Positions 16,937 to 24,812 of a stretch of 36,978 nt of DNA are shown here, piece after piece. How positions within the stretch are numbered: position 1 is the stretch's first letter; the number at the start of each line of letters is the position of its first letter. The position numbers and the translations under genes were made by a program. The notes below the pieces were generated by a model. That model saw only the letters and a list, made by a program, of their open reading frames with translations. It was not told the DNA's origin and searched no databases. Source of the stretch: Spirochaetales bacterium (lineage in GTDB: Bacteria; Spirochaetota; Spirochaetia; DSM-2461); assembly GCA_022360655.1 (NCBI GenBank), contig JAKSCK010000049.1:1-36978 (forward strand), given 5' to 3'.

Positions 16937-16950
16937 ATTCTTGCCAAGAT
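16937..16950. promoter_or_regulatory. Candidate activator-binding dyad, proximal
   Basis: ATTCTTGCCAAGAT contains TCTTG-C-CAAGA and differs from the distal copy at 16856 by one inserted G. It is centred about 73 bases upstream of the predicted start, within the usual range for enhancer-binding proteins. Confidence 0.4.
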
Positions 16951-16990
16951 AAACCCATTCACACAGCCTCATCTTTCCCCAAAACACTAT

Positions 16991-17006
16991 TGGCACGTTC
17001 TTTGCT
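16991..17006 (+). promoter_or_regulatory. Sigma-54 (RpoN) promoter of the sugar ABC operon
   Basis: TGGCAC-GTTCT-TTGCT matches the -24/-12 consensus TGGCAC-N5-TTGCW at every fixed base, with GG at 16992-16993 and GC at 17004-17005. Initiation is expected near 17017, only about three bases before the RbsA-like ATG at 17020. It lies just downstream of genes for a sigma-54 activator and its kinase. Confidence 0.88.
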
Positions 17007-17019
17007 CTGTTGAAAGCGT

Positions 17020-18615
17020 ATGAACAAGCCCAACCCACAAAACCCACCACCTCTTGTTTCCATGCGCGGCATTGATATGCGTTTTGGGGCGGTCACCGTT
17101 CTCCAAGATGTGGATTTCACCATCTACCCAGGAGAGGTTCATCTTCTGGCAGGCGAGAATGGTGCAGGGAAAAGTACTCTCATCAAAATATTGGGAGGAA
17201 TTTACAAACCCACGGCTGGCGAAATCACCTTAGATGGAACAGTGATTGCACCCACATCTCCTCTTGAGGCCAATGCTCTCGGGATTTCCGTGATTCACCA
17301 AGAACTTTCCCTGATTCCACAGATGACCGTCATGGAAAACTTAGGATTAGGACGCTACAACACACGCTGGGGTTTTCTCTCGCCCAAGAGCATGGAAGAC
17401 GAGGCCATTCGTGTCCTCCAATCCCTTTCCATTGATGTTTCACCATATGATGATGTCCAAGACATCGCCTTATCTCAACAGCAATTGATTGAGATTGGAA
17501 AAGCCACGTCCATCAATAGCCGAGTCATTGTGATGGACGAACCCAGCAGTGCCTTGAGCGAACGGGATGCTGAGATTCTCTTTTCTCTGATTGAAAAACT
17601 CAAAAAATCAGGTTGTGGCATCGTGTACATCACACATCGTATGGAAGAGATCCAACGTTTAGCTGACCGCATCACAGTTTTGAGAGATGGAAACCTTGTT
17701 TCCAGCGGACCAGCATCAGACTATGATGCCCGCCGGCTCGTGAAGCACATGGTGGGCCGAGAACTTGGAGACCATTACGAACGCTCGGCCACTCAACTTG
17801 GCGATGAAGTTCTGAAACTCAAGGATTTTTCCCTGTCAAAGCGAGATGGGACACGGCTGTTTTCCCAGATCAATCTTTCCCTTCGTGCTGGAGAAATATT
17901 GGGTATAGGAGGGCTCCAAGGTTCTGGGGCCAGCGCTCTGTTGGCCGCAACCTTTGGTGCTTATGGGGAGCGACCACAGGGACAAGTTCTTCTTCATGGA
18001 GAAGAGTATCGCCACCTTAATCCCAAACGCAGCACTCAGAAAGGTCTGGGGTTTGTTACCAATGACCGAAAAGCGGATGGCCTTGTTCTTCCCATGTCCA
18101 TCACCCACAACATCACCTTGGCCTCACTGAAAAATTACTCAAAATGGGGATTCCCAATTCAAGTCAAAGAAGATGAAGCAGCCATGAGCAGTCAACAGGA
18201 ACTCTCCATCCGAGCCGCAAGCTTAGACATGCCTGTTCAAGGACTTTCTGGAGGCAATCAGCAGAAAGTGGTTTTGGCCAAATGGATGCGTATTGCCCCC
18301 AAAGTCATCCTCATGGATGAGCCCACTCGAGGGGTGGATATTGGAGCAAAATGGGAAATTTATGCTCTTCTTGATGCCTTAGTGGCCCAGGGTGTAGGAA
18401 TCATCCTCATCACATCAGAACTCTCCGAACTCATGGCCCTGAGTGATCGGATTGCCGTGATGCATCGAGGAGAGATGGTGCAGGAATTCCGTCCCTCCCA
18501 ATACAACCCAGAGTCCATATTGGCCGCAGCCATGGGCCAAAGCAACTCAGAATCTCTGACCAACATGGAGAATCATTCTCAAAGCAAGCAGCCTTCAGCA
18601 AAGGAGCGGATGTGA
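17020..18615 (+). CDS. Sugar ABC importer ATPase, RbsA/MglA-like (two nucleotide-binding domains)
   Basis: This 531-residue cytoplasmic protein powers a CUT2-type sugar importer. The first NBD has Walker A GENGAGKS at 45-52, signature LSQQQLIEIGKA and Walker B VIVMDEPSSAL. The second NBD has a degenerate Walker A (GLQGSGAS), as is normal for this family, but a good LSGGNQQKVVLAKW signature and ILMDEPTRG. ATG 17020 has only a weak GAAAG upstream and falls about three bases from the predicted sigma-54 start, so the message may be nearly leaderless. The internal ATG 17062 has no ribosome site either. The stop at 18613-18615 overlaps the permease start. The sugar cannot be named from sequence. 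Confidence 0.95.
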   Translation: MNKPNPQNPPPLVSMRGIDMRFGAVTVLQDVDFTIYPGEVHLLAGENGAGKSTLIKILGGIYKPTAGEITLDGTVIAPTSPLEANALGISVIHQELSLIPQMTVMENLGLGRYNTRWGFLSPKSMEDEAIRVLQSLSIDVSPYDDVQDIALSQQQLIEIGKATSINSRVIVMDEPSSALSERDAEILFSLIEKLKKSGCGIVYITHRMEEIQRLADRITVLRDGNLVSSGPASDYDARRLVKHMVGRELGDHYERSATQLGDEVLKLKDFSLSKRDGTRLFSQINLSLRAGEILGIGGLQGSGASALLAATFGAYGERPQGQVLLHGEEYRHLNPKRSTQKGLGFVTNDRKADGLVLPMSITHNITLASLKNYSKWGFPIQVKEDEAAMSSQQELSIRAASLDMPVQGLSGGNQQKVVLAKWMRIAPKVILMDEPTRGVDIGAKWEIYALLDALVAQGVGIILITSELSELMALSDRIAVMHRGEMVQEFRPSQYNPESILAAAMGQSNSESLTNMENHSQSKQPSAKERM

Positions 18616-19601
18616 CCAATAACCGATTTGCCAAAATGATGACCGGATACACCGGTAAGGCCCTCATATCACTACTCGTTGTGATTCTCTTAGGAATCAT
18701 CTTCAATGCCGATGGGGCCTTCTTCAAACTTGGCACCCACCGTGATGCGCTTCGTCAACTCTCTGTCTATGGCATTCTGGCCTGTGGTATGACCTTGGTG
18801 ATTGTGACCGGAGGAATTGACCTTTCCGTGGGAAGCATTCTGGCCGTTTCCTCCGTTTGCTTTTCCCTTTTCTCTATTCACTATGACATGGCCCCAGCAC
18901 TCGCCATCATTCTCTGCATCCTCATCGGTACGGCTCTGGGATCGGTGTCAGGAACCCTTGTGGCTGGTCTCAAACTGCAACCCTTCATTGCCACCCTGGC
19001 CATGATGACCTTTGCCCGGGGATTTGCGAAATACATCACTGGTGGGCAAAAAATTTCCACCTATCTCACAGATGCCGATGGAAATGTCATCATCAAAGAA
19101 CTTCCCCAGATTTTCCAGTTCATTGACTCAAGGATTTTTGGAGGAAACCTCACCATTGTGAGTGTCATTTTCCTTTTTTGCTTCCTCATAGCCTGGGTGC
19201 TTTTGGCTCGGCACAAATGGGGGCGGGAGCTCATTGCCATTGGAGGAAATGAGGAATCGGCCCGTCTCTCAGGTATCCCTGTGGTGCTCTCCAAGTTTGC
19301 CGCCTATGCCTTTAGTGGTGCCATGTGTGCCATTGCAGGAATCTGCCAAGCCGCTCAGGAGACGCAAGGAGATCCTGAAGCTGGGGCAAGCTATGAACTG
19401 ACAGCCATTGCGATGGTGGTGATTGGAGGTACGAGCCTGGCCGGAGGTAGAGGAGGAATGGGACTCACCTTCCTGGGCATACTCATCATTGGATACTTGG
19501 AAAAAATCTTGAGCATCAATGCCGTTCCTGAATCAGGACGACTGATGATCACTGGATTCATCATTATTCTGGCTGTGCTCATGCAAAGAAAGGCCGATTA
19601 A
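18612..19601 (+). CDS. Sugar ABC importer permease, RbsC-like
   Basis: This 329-residue inner-membrane permease belongs to the BPD_transp_2 family. Visible marks are GMTLVIVTGGIDLSVGS (about residue 55), typical of RbsC/XylH/AraH proteins, the GGNEESARLSGIPV cytoplasmic coupling loop and IGGTSLAGGRGG near the C-terminus. About eight to ten hydrophobic segments are present. The start is GTG 18612, with GGAG five bases upstream, and it overlaps the TGA of the ATPase gene, so translation is coupled. It should pair with the RbsA-like ATPase. The kinase fusion encoded upstream, whose first domain resembles that ATPase, is a possible additional cytoplasmic partner. Confidence 0.95.
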   Translation: MTNNRFAKMMTGYTGKALISLLVVILLGIIFNADGAFFKLGTHRDALRQLSVYGILACGMTLVIVTGGIDLSVGSILAVSSVCFSLFSIHYDMAPALAIILCILIGTALGSVSGTLVAGLKLQPFIATLAMMTFARGFAKYITGGQKISTYLTDADGNVIIKELPQIFQFIDSRIFGGNLTIVSVIFLFCFLIAWVLLARHKWGRELIAIGGNEESARLSGIPVVLSKFAAYAFSGAMCAIAGICQAAQETQGDPEAGASYELTAIAMVVIGGTSLAGGRGGMGLTFLGILIIGYLEKILSINAVPESGRLMITGFIIILAVLMQRKAD

Positions 19602-19636
19602 TTCCCTCTCTACAACGAATCAACAAAAAAAGGGCT

Positions 19637-19659
19637 GCCGTACGCCATGAAAGTGCGGC
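19637..19659 (+). promoter_or_regulatory. Hairpin between permease and binding-protein genes
   Basis: GCCGTAC (19637-19643) pairs with GTGCGGC (19653-19659), seven pairs with one G-U, loop of nine bases. It lies 14 bases upstream of the strong AAGGAGG site of the binding-protein gene. Such hairpins often protect the downstream message so that binding protein exceeds membrane components. Confidence 0.45.
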
Positions 19660-19684
19660 ACCAGCAATCTTCAAGGAGGAATAC

Positions 19685-20635
19685 ATGAAGAAAACGCTCA
19701 TCACACTCATTCTGGCGTCCTTGGCCGTCGGACTCTTTGCCAACGGAGGCGCAGAAGCCGCTTCCACAAGTGAAGAAGGTTCTCAGTTTGTCATTGGAAT
19801 GAGCCAGTGCAATCTTGGTGAACCCTGGCGTGTTCAGATGAATGCCGATGTGAAACGGGAGGCCGACAAGCATCCCGAACTCAAAGTGGTGTTCAAAGAT
19901 GCACAGAATGATACCCTGAAACAGCGCTCCCACGTGGAAGAGTTTGTGGCCATGGGTGTGGATCTGATGATCATCAGCCCCAAGGAAGCTCAGCCCCTCA
20001 CCGCTCCTGTCAAAGCCTGTATGGATGCCGGGATTCCTGTCATTGTTCTGGACCGAGACCTTGTAGATGATGTTTACACACAGTTCATTGGAGCCAACAA
20101 TGTGAAAATTGGTACAGCTGCCGGCCAGTGGGTTGCTGAGAAGCTGAACGGCCAGAATGCCAAAATTGTGGAACTCATGGGACTCCAGACATCAACACCT
20201 GGTCAGGATCGTCACAACGGATTTATGGAAGGCCTGGAAGGATCTGATGTGGAAGTGATTTTCCGCGCGGATGTGGAATGGTTGGAACCCAATGCTCGAG
20301 CTGAAATGGAATCTGCTCTGGCACGCTATGACAATATTTCCCTGGTGTATGGACACAATGACCCCGCTTCACACGGTGCATATTTGGCAGCAAAAGCCAT
20401 GGACCGTCAGGATGACATCATGTTCATTGGAATTGATGCCCTTCCTCATGAAGGTGTGGCCTACGTCCAAGATGGTATTTTGGATGCAACCTTCCAGTAC
20501 CCCACCGGTGGTGATGTCGCCGTTCAGCAAGCTCTCAAGCTCCTTAATGGAGAAAGCATTGAGAAGCGCATTGTTTTGGGATCCCGACGATTTGACACCG
20601 AGAATGTGACCTCTGGTGGCGAAGCCATCAACTAG
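19685..20635 (+). CDS. Periplasmic sugar-binding protein, RbsB-like
   Basis: This 316-residue substrate-binding protein feeds the RbsC-like permease. It begins with a signal peptide whose end, LFANGGAEA, is a style common in spirochaetal binding proteins. The mature part is a periplasmic-binding-protein type 1 fold: FVIGMSQCNLGEPWR as the first strand and loop, DLMIISPKEAQPL, then PVIVLDRDL, FIGANNVKIG, GHNDPASHG and FIGIDALP. These positions normally line the sugar pocket, but the sugar itself is not deducible. AAGGAGG at 19674-19680 is the strongest ribosome site of the operon, fitting the need for excess binding protein. It is the last gene of the operon. Confidence 0.94.
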   Translation: MKKTLITLILASLAVGLFANGGAEAASTSEEGSQFVIGMSQCNLGEPWRVQMNADVKREADKHPELKVVFKDAQNDTLKQRSHVEEFVAMGVDLMIISPKEAQPLTAPVKACMDAGIPVIVLDRDLVDDVYTQFIGANNVKIGTAAGQWVAEKLNGQNAKIVELMGLQTSTPGQDRHNGFMEGLEGSDVEVIFRADVEWLEPNARAEMESALARYDNISLVYGHNDPASHGAYLAAKAMDRQDDIMFIGIDALPHEGVAYVQDGILDATFQYPTGGDVAVQQALKLLNGESIEKRIVLGSRRFDTENVTSGGEAIN

Positions 20636-20652
20636 TCCTTCTTATTCAATGC

Positions 20653-20692
20653 CCCCGCCATTCGGCGGGGTCGCCCCCCTGATAAGGGGGGC
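20653..20692. terminator. Two stacked GC hairpins between convergent genes (first is repeat relative E)
   Basis: The first stem is CCCCGCC (20653-20659) / GGCGGGG (20664-20670). With the adjoining TCG it reads, on the minus strand, CGACCCCGCC like the AGATCGACC elements, but AGAT is missing. The second is GCCCCCCT (20673-20680) / AGGGGGGC (20685-20692) with loop GATA. The pair lies between the sugar operon and the convergent lipoprotein gene. Neither is followed at once by a T-run. Confidence 0.6.
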
Positions 20693-20703
20693 ACAAACCG
20701 GTT

Positions 20704-21603
20704 TTAAGGTGAGAGGTTTCCTGGGAAACCCACCGATTCCCCCAGTAGAGACTCCAATGCCTCTTGAGCCGCTGCAGCCTCCCCAAATCGCCCCAAAGCT
20801 CGCCAAGCCAGCCAAGAACGACGATAGTAATCCGCGGCGTTTTCCCCATCTCCAGATTTTTCAGAAATGATTCCTAAGGCCCGAAGATCGGCGGCCACAC
20901 CGGCCCCATTTCCAGCCAAGCCATCTTCTTTAAGAGCCTCTAGAGCCCAGGTTTTTGCCTCATCATAATCCCCTACCAAAGAGGCCATGGAAGCCAGTTT
21001 ATAGCAGGCCTGAGCCGCTTCCCCATGAGCCATAGCCTCTCTGGCCACCTCCACAGCTTCCTGCAGAAAAACTTGAGCTTCGGTCTTTCGGCCCTCGACA
21101 TCAGCGAGTCGCCCCAACAATCGCAGTTGAACAGCACGTTCCCGCCCTTGGCTCACTAAGGCATTCTGCCCCTCTTCGCCCATCCCTAAGGCCTCTCGAG
21201 CCTTGTCAAAATCCTCAATTCGCAAAGCCTCAGCAGCCACGGCATTGAGTGCTATGCGGCGTAAACGTGGTGATGATGTTGCTAAAGCCAGAGCCTGGGC
21301 ATGGTGAAGATAAATTCCTGCCGATTTCACATCACCAAGAATTCGCGCTTCCCGCTCCATCGCCAAGAGAGCCACCACCATGCCTTCACGGTGATCATCC
21401 AAAGCATAAAGTCCCAGAGCATCTTCAAAAGAGGCCAAAGCCAAGGTGGATTCAAAATTACCGGAGGCATTGTAGCCGCTTTCCATCAATGCATCAGCCT
21501 GACTCGTTCTTTGACCAACAGGCTGCTCTCCCATGGGCCGAGATGAGCATCCTATGAGAAAAAGCATCCAAAAAACCACGGAAAAGAACGGTGTTTTTTT
21601 CAT
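20704..21603 (-). CDS. Tetratricopeptide-type lipoprotein in the mla operon
   Basis: This is a 299-residue lipoprotein. The N-terminus has a short hydrophobic segment and the lipobox LIGC with C19, so it is lipid-anchored. The rest is almost entirely amphipathic helices rich in Ala, Leu and Glu with TPR-like spacing (for example AAQACYKLASMASLVGDYDE and GENAADYYRRSWLAWR), which suggests a protein-protein scaffold. It is the last gene of the mlaE-mlaF-mlaD operon, and its ATG overlaps the mlaD stop (TGATG). No MlaA, MlaB or MlaC is present, so it may fill a docking or outer-membrane role for this lipid transporter. I do not recognise a specific family. Confidence 0.8.
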   Translation of the reverse strand: MKKTPFFSVVFWMLFLIGCSSRPMGEQPVGQRTSQADALMESGYNASGNFESTLALASFEDALGLYALDDHREGMVVALLAMEREARILGDVKSAGIYLHHAQALALATSSPRLRRIALNAVAAEALRIEDFDKAREALGMGEEGQNALVSQGRERAVQLRLLGRLADVEGRKTEAQVFLQEAVEVAREAMAHGEAAQACYKLASMASLVGDYDEAKTWALEALKEDGLAGNGAGVAADLRALGIISEKSGDGENAADYYRRSWLAWRALGRFGEAAAAQEALESLLGESVGFPGNLSP

Positions 21604-22625
21604 CAGAATTCCTCCTCTCTCAAATCCAATTTTCCTTGTTCCACGGGCCCATCCTCACTGATGCCCCCTCGAAGAAGTGGATTATTTTTTAATCCTTCCA
21701 TCACTTTGAGGGCCTCACTCAGAGCGCCAATGGTGCCATCCAAGGCCAAACCAATCCGTGGACTCATACCGGAAAGGGAGGCCGAAAGCGAATGCACATC
21801 CTGAGCACTTCCTTCCAGCTGTTCCAAAATGGACATGATGGAGGTCCACAGTTCGCCATCATCATTCAAGAGTGTGGCCAGGGAGCCTTGTGGATCAAGT
21901 AAGGTGGGTACAAGCCCCTGAGGGGATTCCAGCTCTGCGGCCAACTGAGCCAGGGAATGGCTGAGTTCACGCGCATGGGCGGCTCCAGCCGCTAACTCTT
22001 CCGTGGTTTGCTCAACATGACGCATCACCTGAGCAAGAGGTTCATTCCCTTGCCCTCGTATTCCTCGACGAGCCGTTTCCATCAAAACCGAAAGCCCTTC
22101 AAGAGTCCGATTCACATTTTCTAAAGTTCCTGGAAGTTCTGTGAGCACCGCTGTTACTGGATCTGCATTATCAGGCCGATCCACCCGACGGGTTTTCACC
22201 AGCATTTTCCCTTCCACAGTCTGGGTGGAGGGAACATAGCTTTCCGCAACCAAAGGTTCCCCTTCTTTCTTCCCTGGGTACAAATCCAAAGCTCCACCGG
22301 CCCCCAGAAGTCCAGAGGGGAGTACCAGTACCGAATCCGGCATGATGCGATTATGGTATTCCTCATAGATGGAAAAGGTGAGATCCACTTGATTCTCTTG
22401 GTTGAGTTCCAAGGAACGAACACGCCCAATCTCAAATCCCCGAAGGTTCACGGGCATTCCCACCTCAAGCCCTTCAGCAGAGGTGAATAAACTTCGAAAA
22501 GACACACGCTTGGTAAACCAGCGCTTATTGACTCCAGCAAATATGATGATCATCAACACCAGCAACATGGCCACCAGGGTGAACAATCCAACAATTTTGT
22601 CCGCATGTCTGAACTTGAATTTCAT
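21603..22625 (-). CDS. mlaD: MCE-domain lipid transport protein, MlaD-like
   Basis: This 340-residue protein is the MCE subunit of an Mla-type phospholipid transporter. One N-terminal transmembrane helix (about 13-32) is followed by an MCE domain (about 38-120) with typical text: FTSAEGLEVGMPVNLRGFEIGRV, then LPSGLLGAGGALDLYPG. A long helical C-terminal part (about 155-340) carries heptad-like spacing. MCE proteins of this kind form hexameric rings in the periplasm with a hydrophobic channel for lipids. The start is 15 bases past the mlaF stop. The C-terminal part is longer than in E. coli MlaD and more like the Mce/YebT-type tails seen in other phyla. Confidence 0.88.
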   Translation of the reverse strand: MKFKFRHADKIVGLFTLVAMLLVLMIIIFAGVNKRWFTKRVSFRSLFTSAEGLEVGMPVNLRGFEIGRVRSLELNQENQVDLTFSIYEEYHNRIMPDSVLVLPSGLLGAGGALDLYPGKKEGEPLVAESYVPSTQTVEGKMLVKTRRVDRPDNADPVTAVLTELPGTLENVNRTLEGLSVLMETARRGIRGQGNEPLAQVMRHVEQTTEELAAGAAHARELSHSLAQLAAELESPQGLVPTLLDPQGSLATLLNDDGELWTSIMSILEQLEGSAQDVHSLSASLSGMSPRIGLALDGTIGALSEALKVMEGLKNNPLLRGGISEDGPVEQGKLDLREEEF

Positions 22626-22640
22626 GGAATCATCCTTGCT

Positions 22641-23495
22641 TTACATCAATTCCCGCAACACGCGCTTTAAACGTGCATCATCACGATCGAAAACATCTGA
22701 TTTTGGGCCATAGGCAACACATTGCCCCTCATCTAAAACCGCAATGGAATCAGCCAGTGCTTCAATGTATTCAAAATTATGGGTGGCAAGAAGCATGGTC
22801 ACACCCTTGGCCTTCTGAGCAGAAAGCATGTTCAGTAACACCCGCTGACTCCCCCGCTCCAAAAAAGAAGAGGGCTCATCCAAAAAAAGGAGAGCAGGCT
22901 GATTCATGGTGGCTCTCAAATACCCCACCATTTTTCTGTGTCCTAAAGACACCTCTGCAGGGCGAAGATGAGGATTGATTCGAAGCTTTGCATCATCCAA
23001 GGCCTGTTGCACCAAATGAGCCACCGTGGCTTCATCCATGGAAGGATGAGCCGCCATCAGGGGCAGAGCCAAGTTGTCCCACAAAGACATGTTGGCCCAA
23101 AGGGCCGCATCCTGAAAATGAAATCCCGTTTGAGATTGCATCCTCTGATAAGCCGCCTCACTCATCATGGCCACATCGTTCCCCCGGTAGAAAACCCGCC
23201 CTTTGCTAGGCGAGATTAAACCAGCGGCCATCTTCAACACCAAAGATTTCCCGCTTCCAGAAACTCCTACAACACCTGTCACCCCACCTTCTGGAAGCAA
23301 AAGATGAAGATGAGAGAGAACATGTTGGGATTGAAATTCAAAGGAAATATGATCCAAAACTAGAGCCGGAGTTTGTTCTCTTGGAATCTCACCAGACAAT
23401 GAAACATCCCCTTCTACAAGGGTCTCTAAACTGTTTGCTACCAGGGAAGAATCCGTTTCATTCTGAGATTCCCATGCTTGTGATTTCCTCGTCAT
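22641..23495 (-). CDS. mlaF: Mla-type ABC ATPase with altered signature motif
   Basis: This 284-residue ATPase should energise the MlaE/MlaD lipid transporter from the cytoplasm. Walker A is GVSGSGKS, the Q-loop is HFQDAALW, as in MlaF proteins, Walker B is LLFLDEPSSFL, and the switch His is in ATHNFEY. The LSGGQ signature, LSGGMRKR in typical MlaF, reads VSLGHRKMVGYLRA: the Ser-Gly-Gly core is not kept. About 45 polar residues precede the ATPase domain. The start ATG 23495 overlaps the mlaE stop by four bases. The changed signature could mean weak or regulated ATP hydrolysis. The other motifs look fully functional. Confidence 0.87.
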   Translation of the reverse strand: MTRKSQAWESQNETDSSLVANSLETLVEGDVSLSGEIPREQTPALVLDHISFEFQSQHVLSHLHLLLPEGGVTGVVGVSGSGKSLVLKMAAGLISPSKGRVFYRGNDVAMMSEAAYQRMQSQTGFHFQDAALWANMSLWDNLALPLMAAHPSMDEATVAHLVQQALDDAKLRINPHLRPAEVSLGHRKMVGYLRATMNQPALLFLDEPSSFLERGSQRVLLNMLSAQKAKGVTMLLATHNFEYIEALADSIAVLDEGQCVAYGPKSDVFDRDDARLKRVLRELM

Positions 23496-24283
23496 GAGGC
23501 CACTCCCAAGGCTGTCAGAAGAATAATCAGTCCATCAGCAATGATGCAAAACACAATGCTTCTCCCTATGGAACGAATGGTTTGAACGGGAACCTCCGTC
23601 ACAGCCCTTTGAACCTGAAAGCCATGAAAAACAGAAGTGATCGCAATAATCACCCCAAAAACAAAGGCTTTGGTGAGACTCACCGCCACATCGGCAAAGT
23701 GCATATTGGCAAATAAAGCTGCAAAATGATCGGCGGCCCGTACATGGGTGATCAGAGAAGACACACCCACAGATCCCAGCAATCCCATCACATTGGAATA
23801 CACCGTTAACAAAACCATGGAAAGAGTCACCCCTAAGAGACGGGGTACCCCCAGTTGGGCCACCGGATGAATACCCACCGAAAGATAGGCCTCCATCTCA
23901 TGGGATACCACCATATTACCAAGCTCTGTTGAAATAGCACTGCCAGAACGGGCAATCACCACAAACGCTGTGAGCAAAGGTCCCAATTCCCGGGTGATGA
24001 CAATGATGAGAATGCGATACAACAAATCTCCAGAGAGAAATTGGGGAAGCTGAGCGCCCTGAATGATGATCACCGCTCCAATTCCCAGAGACAGCAGAGA
24101 CACAATGGCCAGGGCTTCTACTCCAGTAAAAAGGATTTGCATCACCAGAACCCGAATTCCAATGCGTTTCCGACGATGGAAGAAGAGGGTCTCTTTCATG
24201 AGAAAAAGAGAAAACTCCAGGGCATACATCAGAGAGGACGCCTTTCGCATCACAGATTGTCCCAGGCTTCCTAACATAATCAC
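23492..24283 (-). CDS. mlaE: Mla-type permease, MlaE-like
   Basis: This 263-residue inner-membrane protein is the permease of an Mla/MCE lipid ABC transporter. The MlaE hallmark RELGPLLTAFVVIARSGSA, followed by ISTELGNM, lies near residues 90-115, and hydrophobic segments fill the rest. It is the first gene of the operon mlaE-mlaF-mlaD-lipoprotein. The start is taken as GTG 24283, because AAGGGG lies eight bases upstream; ATG 24277 is possible. The operon probably moves phospholipids between the membranes of a diderm cell. Compared with the Mla operon of E. coli, MlaB and MlaC genes are missing. Confidence 0.9.
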   Translation of the reverse strand: MIMLGSLGQSVMRKASSLMYALEFSLFLMKETLFFHRRKRIGIRVLVMQILFTGVEALAIVSLLSLGIGAVIIIQGAQLPQFLSGDLLYRILIIVITRELGPLLTAFVVIARSGSAISTELGNMVVSHEMEAYLSVGIHPVAQLGVPRLLGVTLSMVLLTVYSNVMGLLGSVGVSSLITHVRAADHFAALFANMHFADVAVSLTKAFVFGVIIAITSVFHGFQVQRAVTEVPVQTIRSIGRSIVFCIIADGLIILLTALGVAS

Positions 24284-24284
24284 T

Positions 24285-24318
24285 CACTTTGCCCCTTCCA
24301 CATCATCATGTCAAAGTG
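24285..24318 (-). promoter_or_regulatory. Leader hairpin holding the mlaE ribosome site
   Basis: CACTTTG and CAAAGTG (24312-24318 and 24285-24291) pair on the mlaE message around a 20-base loop that contains the GGAAGGGG ribosome site. The right arm ends next to the GTG start. It could present or mask that site. The palindrome CCATATATGG follows at 24328-24337, in the divergent promoter region with the DUF1820 gene. Confidence 0.35.
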
Positions 24319-24509
24319 GCGCAATCTCCATATATGGTCATTTCATCATAAAATGAGAATTTCCAAAATTGTGATCTTTTCATCAATCCTCTAAACCCGA
24401 GTTTTTCACTATTTCCAAAGATTGTCTGAGAGAAGAAACCAAGACCCTCCTCTTGGAAAATTCCTCCCCCCTCTTCCCTTAAGTCTTCAAGAGACGGTAG
24501 AGTCCAAGA

Positions 24510-24791
24510 GTGTCCATTTATCGTGTTCATTTCACCTGGGAAGAAAAAACCATCGTTCTCAAGGCAAAAAACCTTGATCTCACCCACCCCTATTTTGTAT
24601 CCATCAAAGACTTAATCTTTGCTAAATCCACCAGTCTCATCATTGATCCCAATGAAGATGAGGTGCGCAAAAAATTTGGAGAGGCTCACCACCTTATGAT
24701 TCCGATACAGTCTGTGAGCCTGATTGAAGAATGTCCTGAAGAAGAGTCCTCCAACGGAGGAATCTCCCTATTCTCTCGTCCAGACAATTAA
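24510..24791 (+). CDS. DUF1820 family protein
   Basis: This small soluble protein of 93 residues matches my memory of the DUF1820 family: MSIYRVHFTWEEK at the start, HPYFVSIKDLIF, then IIDPNEDEVRKKFG and MIPIQSVSLIEE. The function is unknown; members in other bacteria are also small and cytoplasmic. It uses a GTG start at 24510 with only a weak AGAG-type site upstream, so expression may be modest. It is divergent from mlaE and convergent with folE. Family recognition is good, but no role can be given. Confidence 0.82.
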   Translation: MSIYRVHFTWEEKTIVLKAKNLDLTHPYFVSIKDLIFAKSTSLIIDPNEDEVRKKFGEAHHLMIPIQSVSLIEECPEEESSNGGISLFSRPDN

Positions 24792-24812
24792 ATCTTCATT
24801 CTCTCGGGCAAG

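Noticed and set aside
16713..17023. Short plus-strand open frames between the kinase fusion and the importer
   Set aside because: They overlap the kinase end and the sigma-54 promoter, and their text is Phe/Leu/Pro-rich with no domain.
17932..17960. Degenerate Walker A in the second half of the RbsA-like ATPase as evidence of decay
   Set aside because: RbsA/MglA-type proteins normally have one degenerate second site, so this is a family trait.
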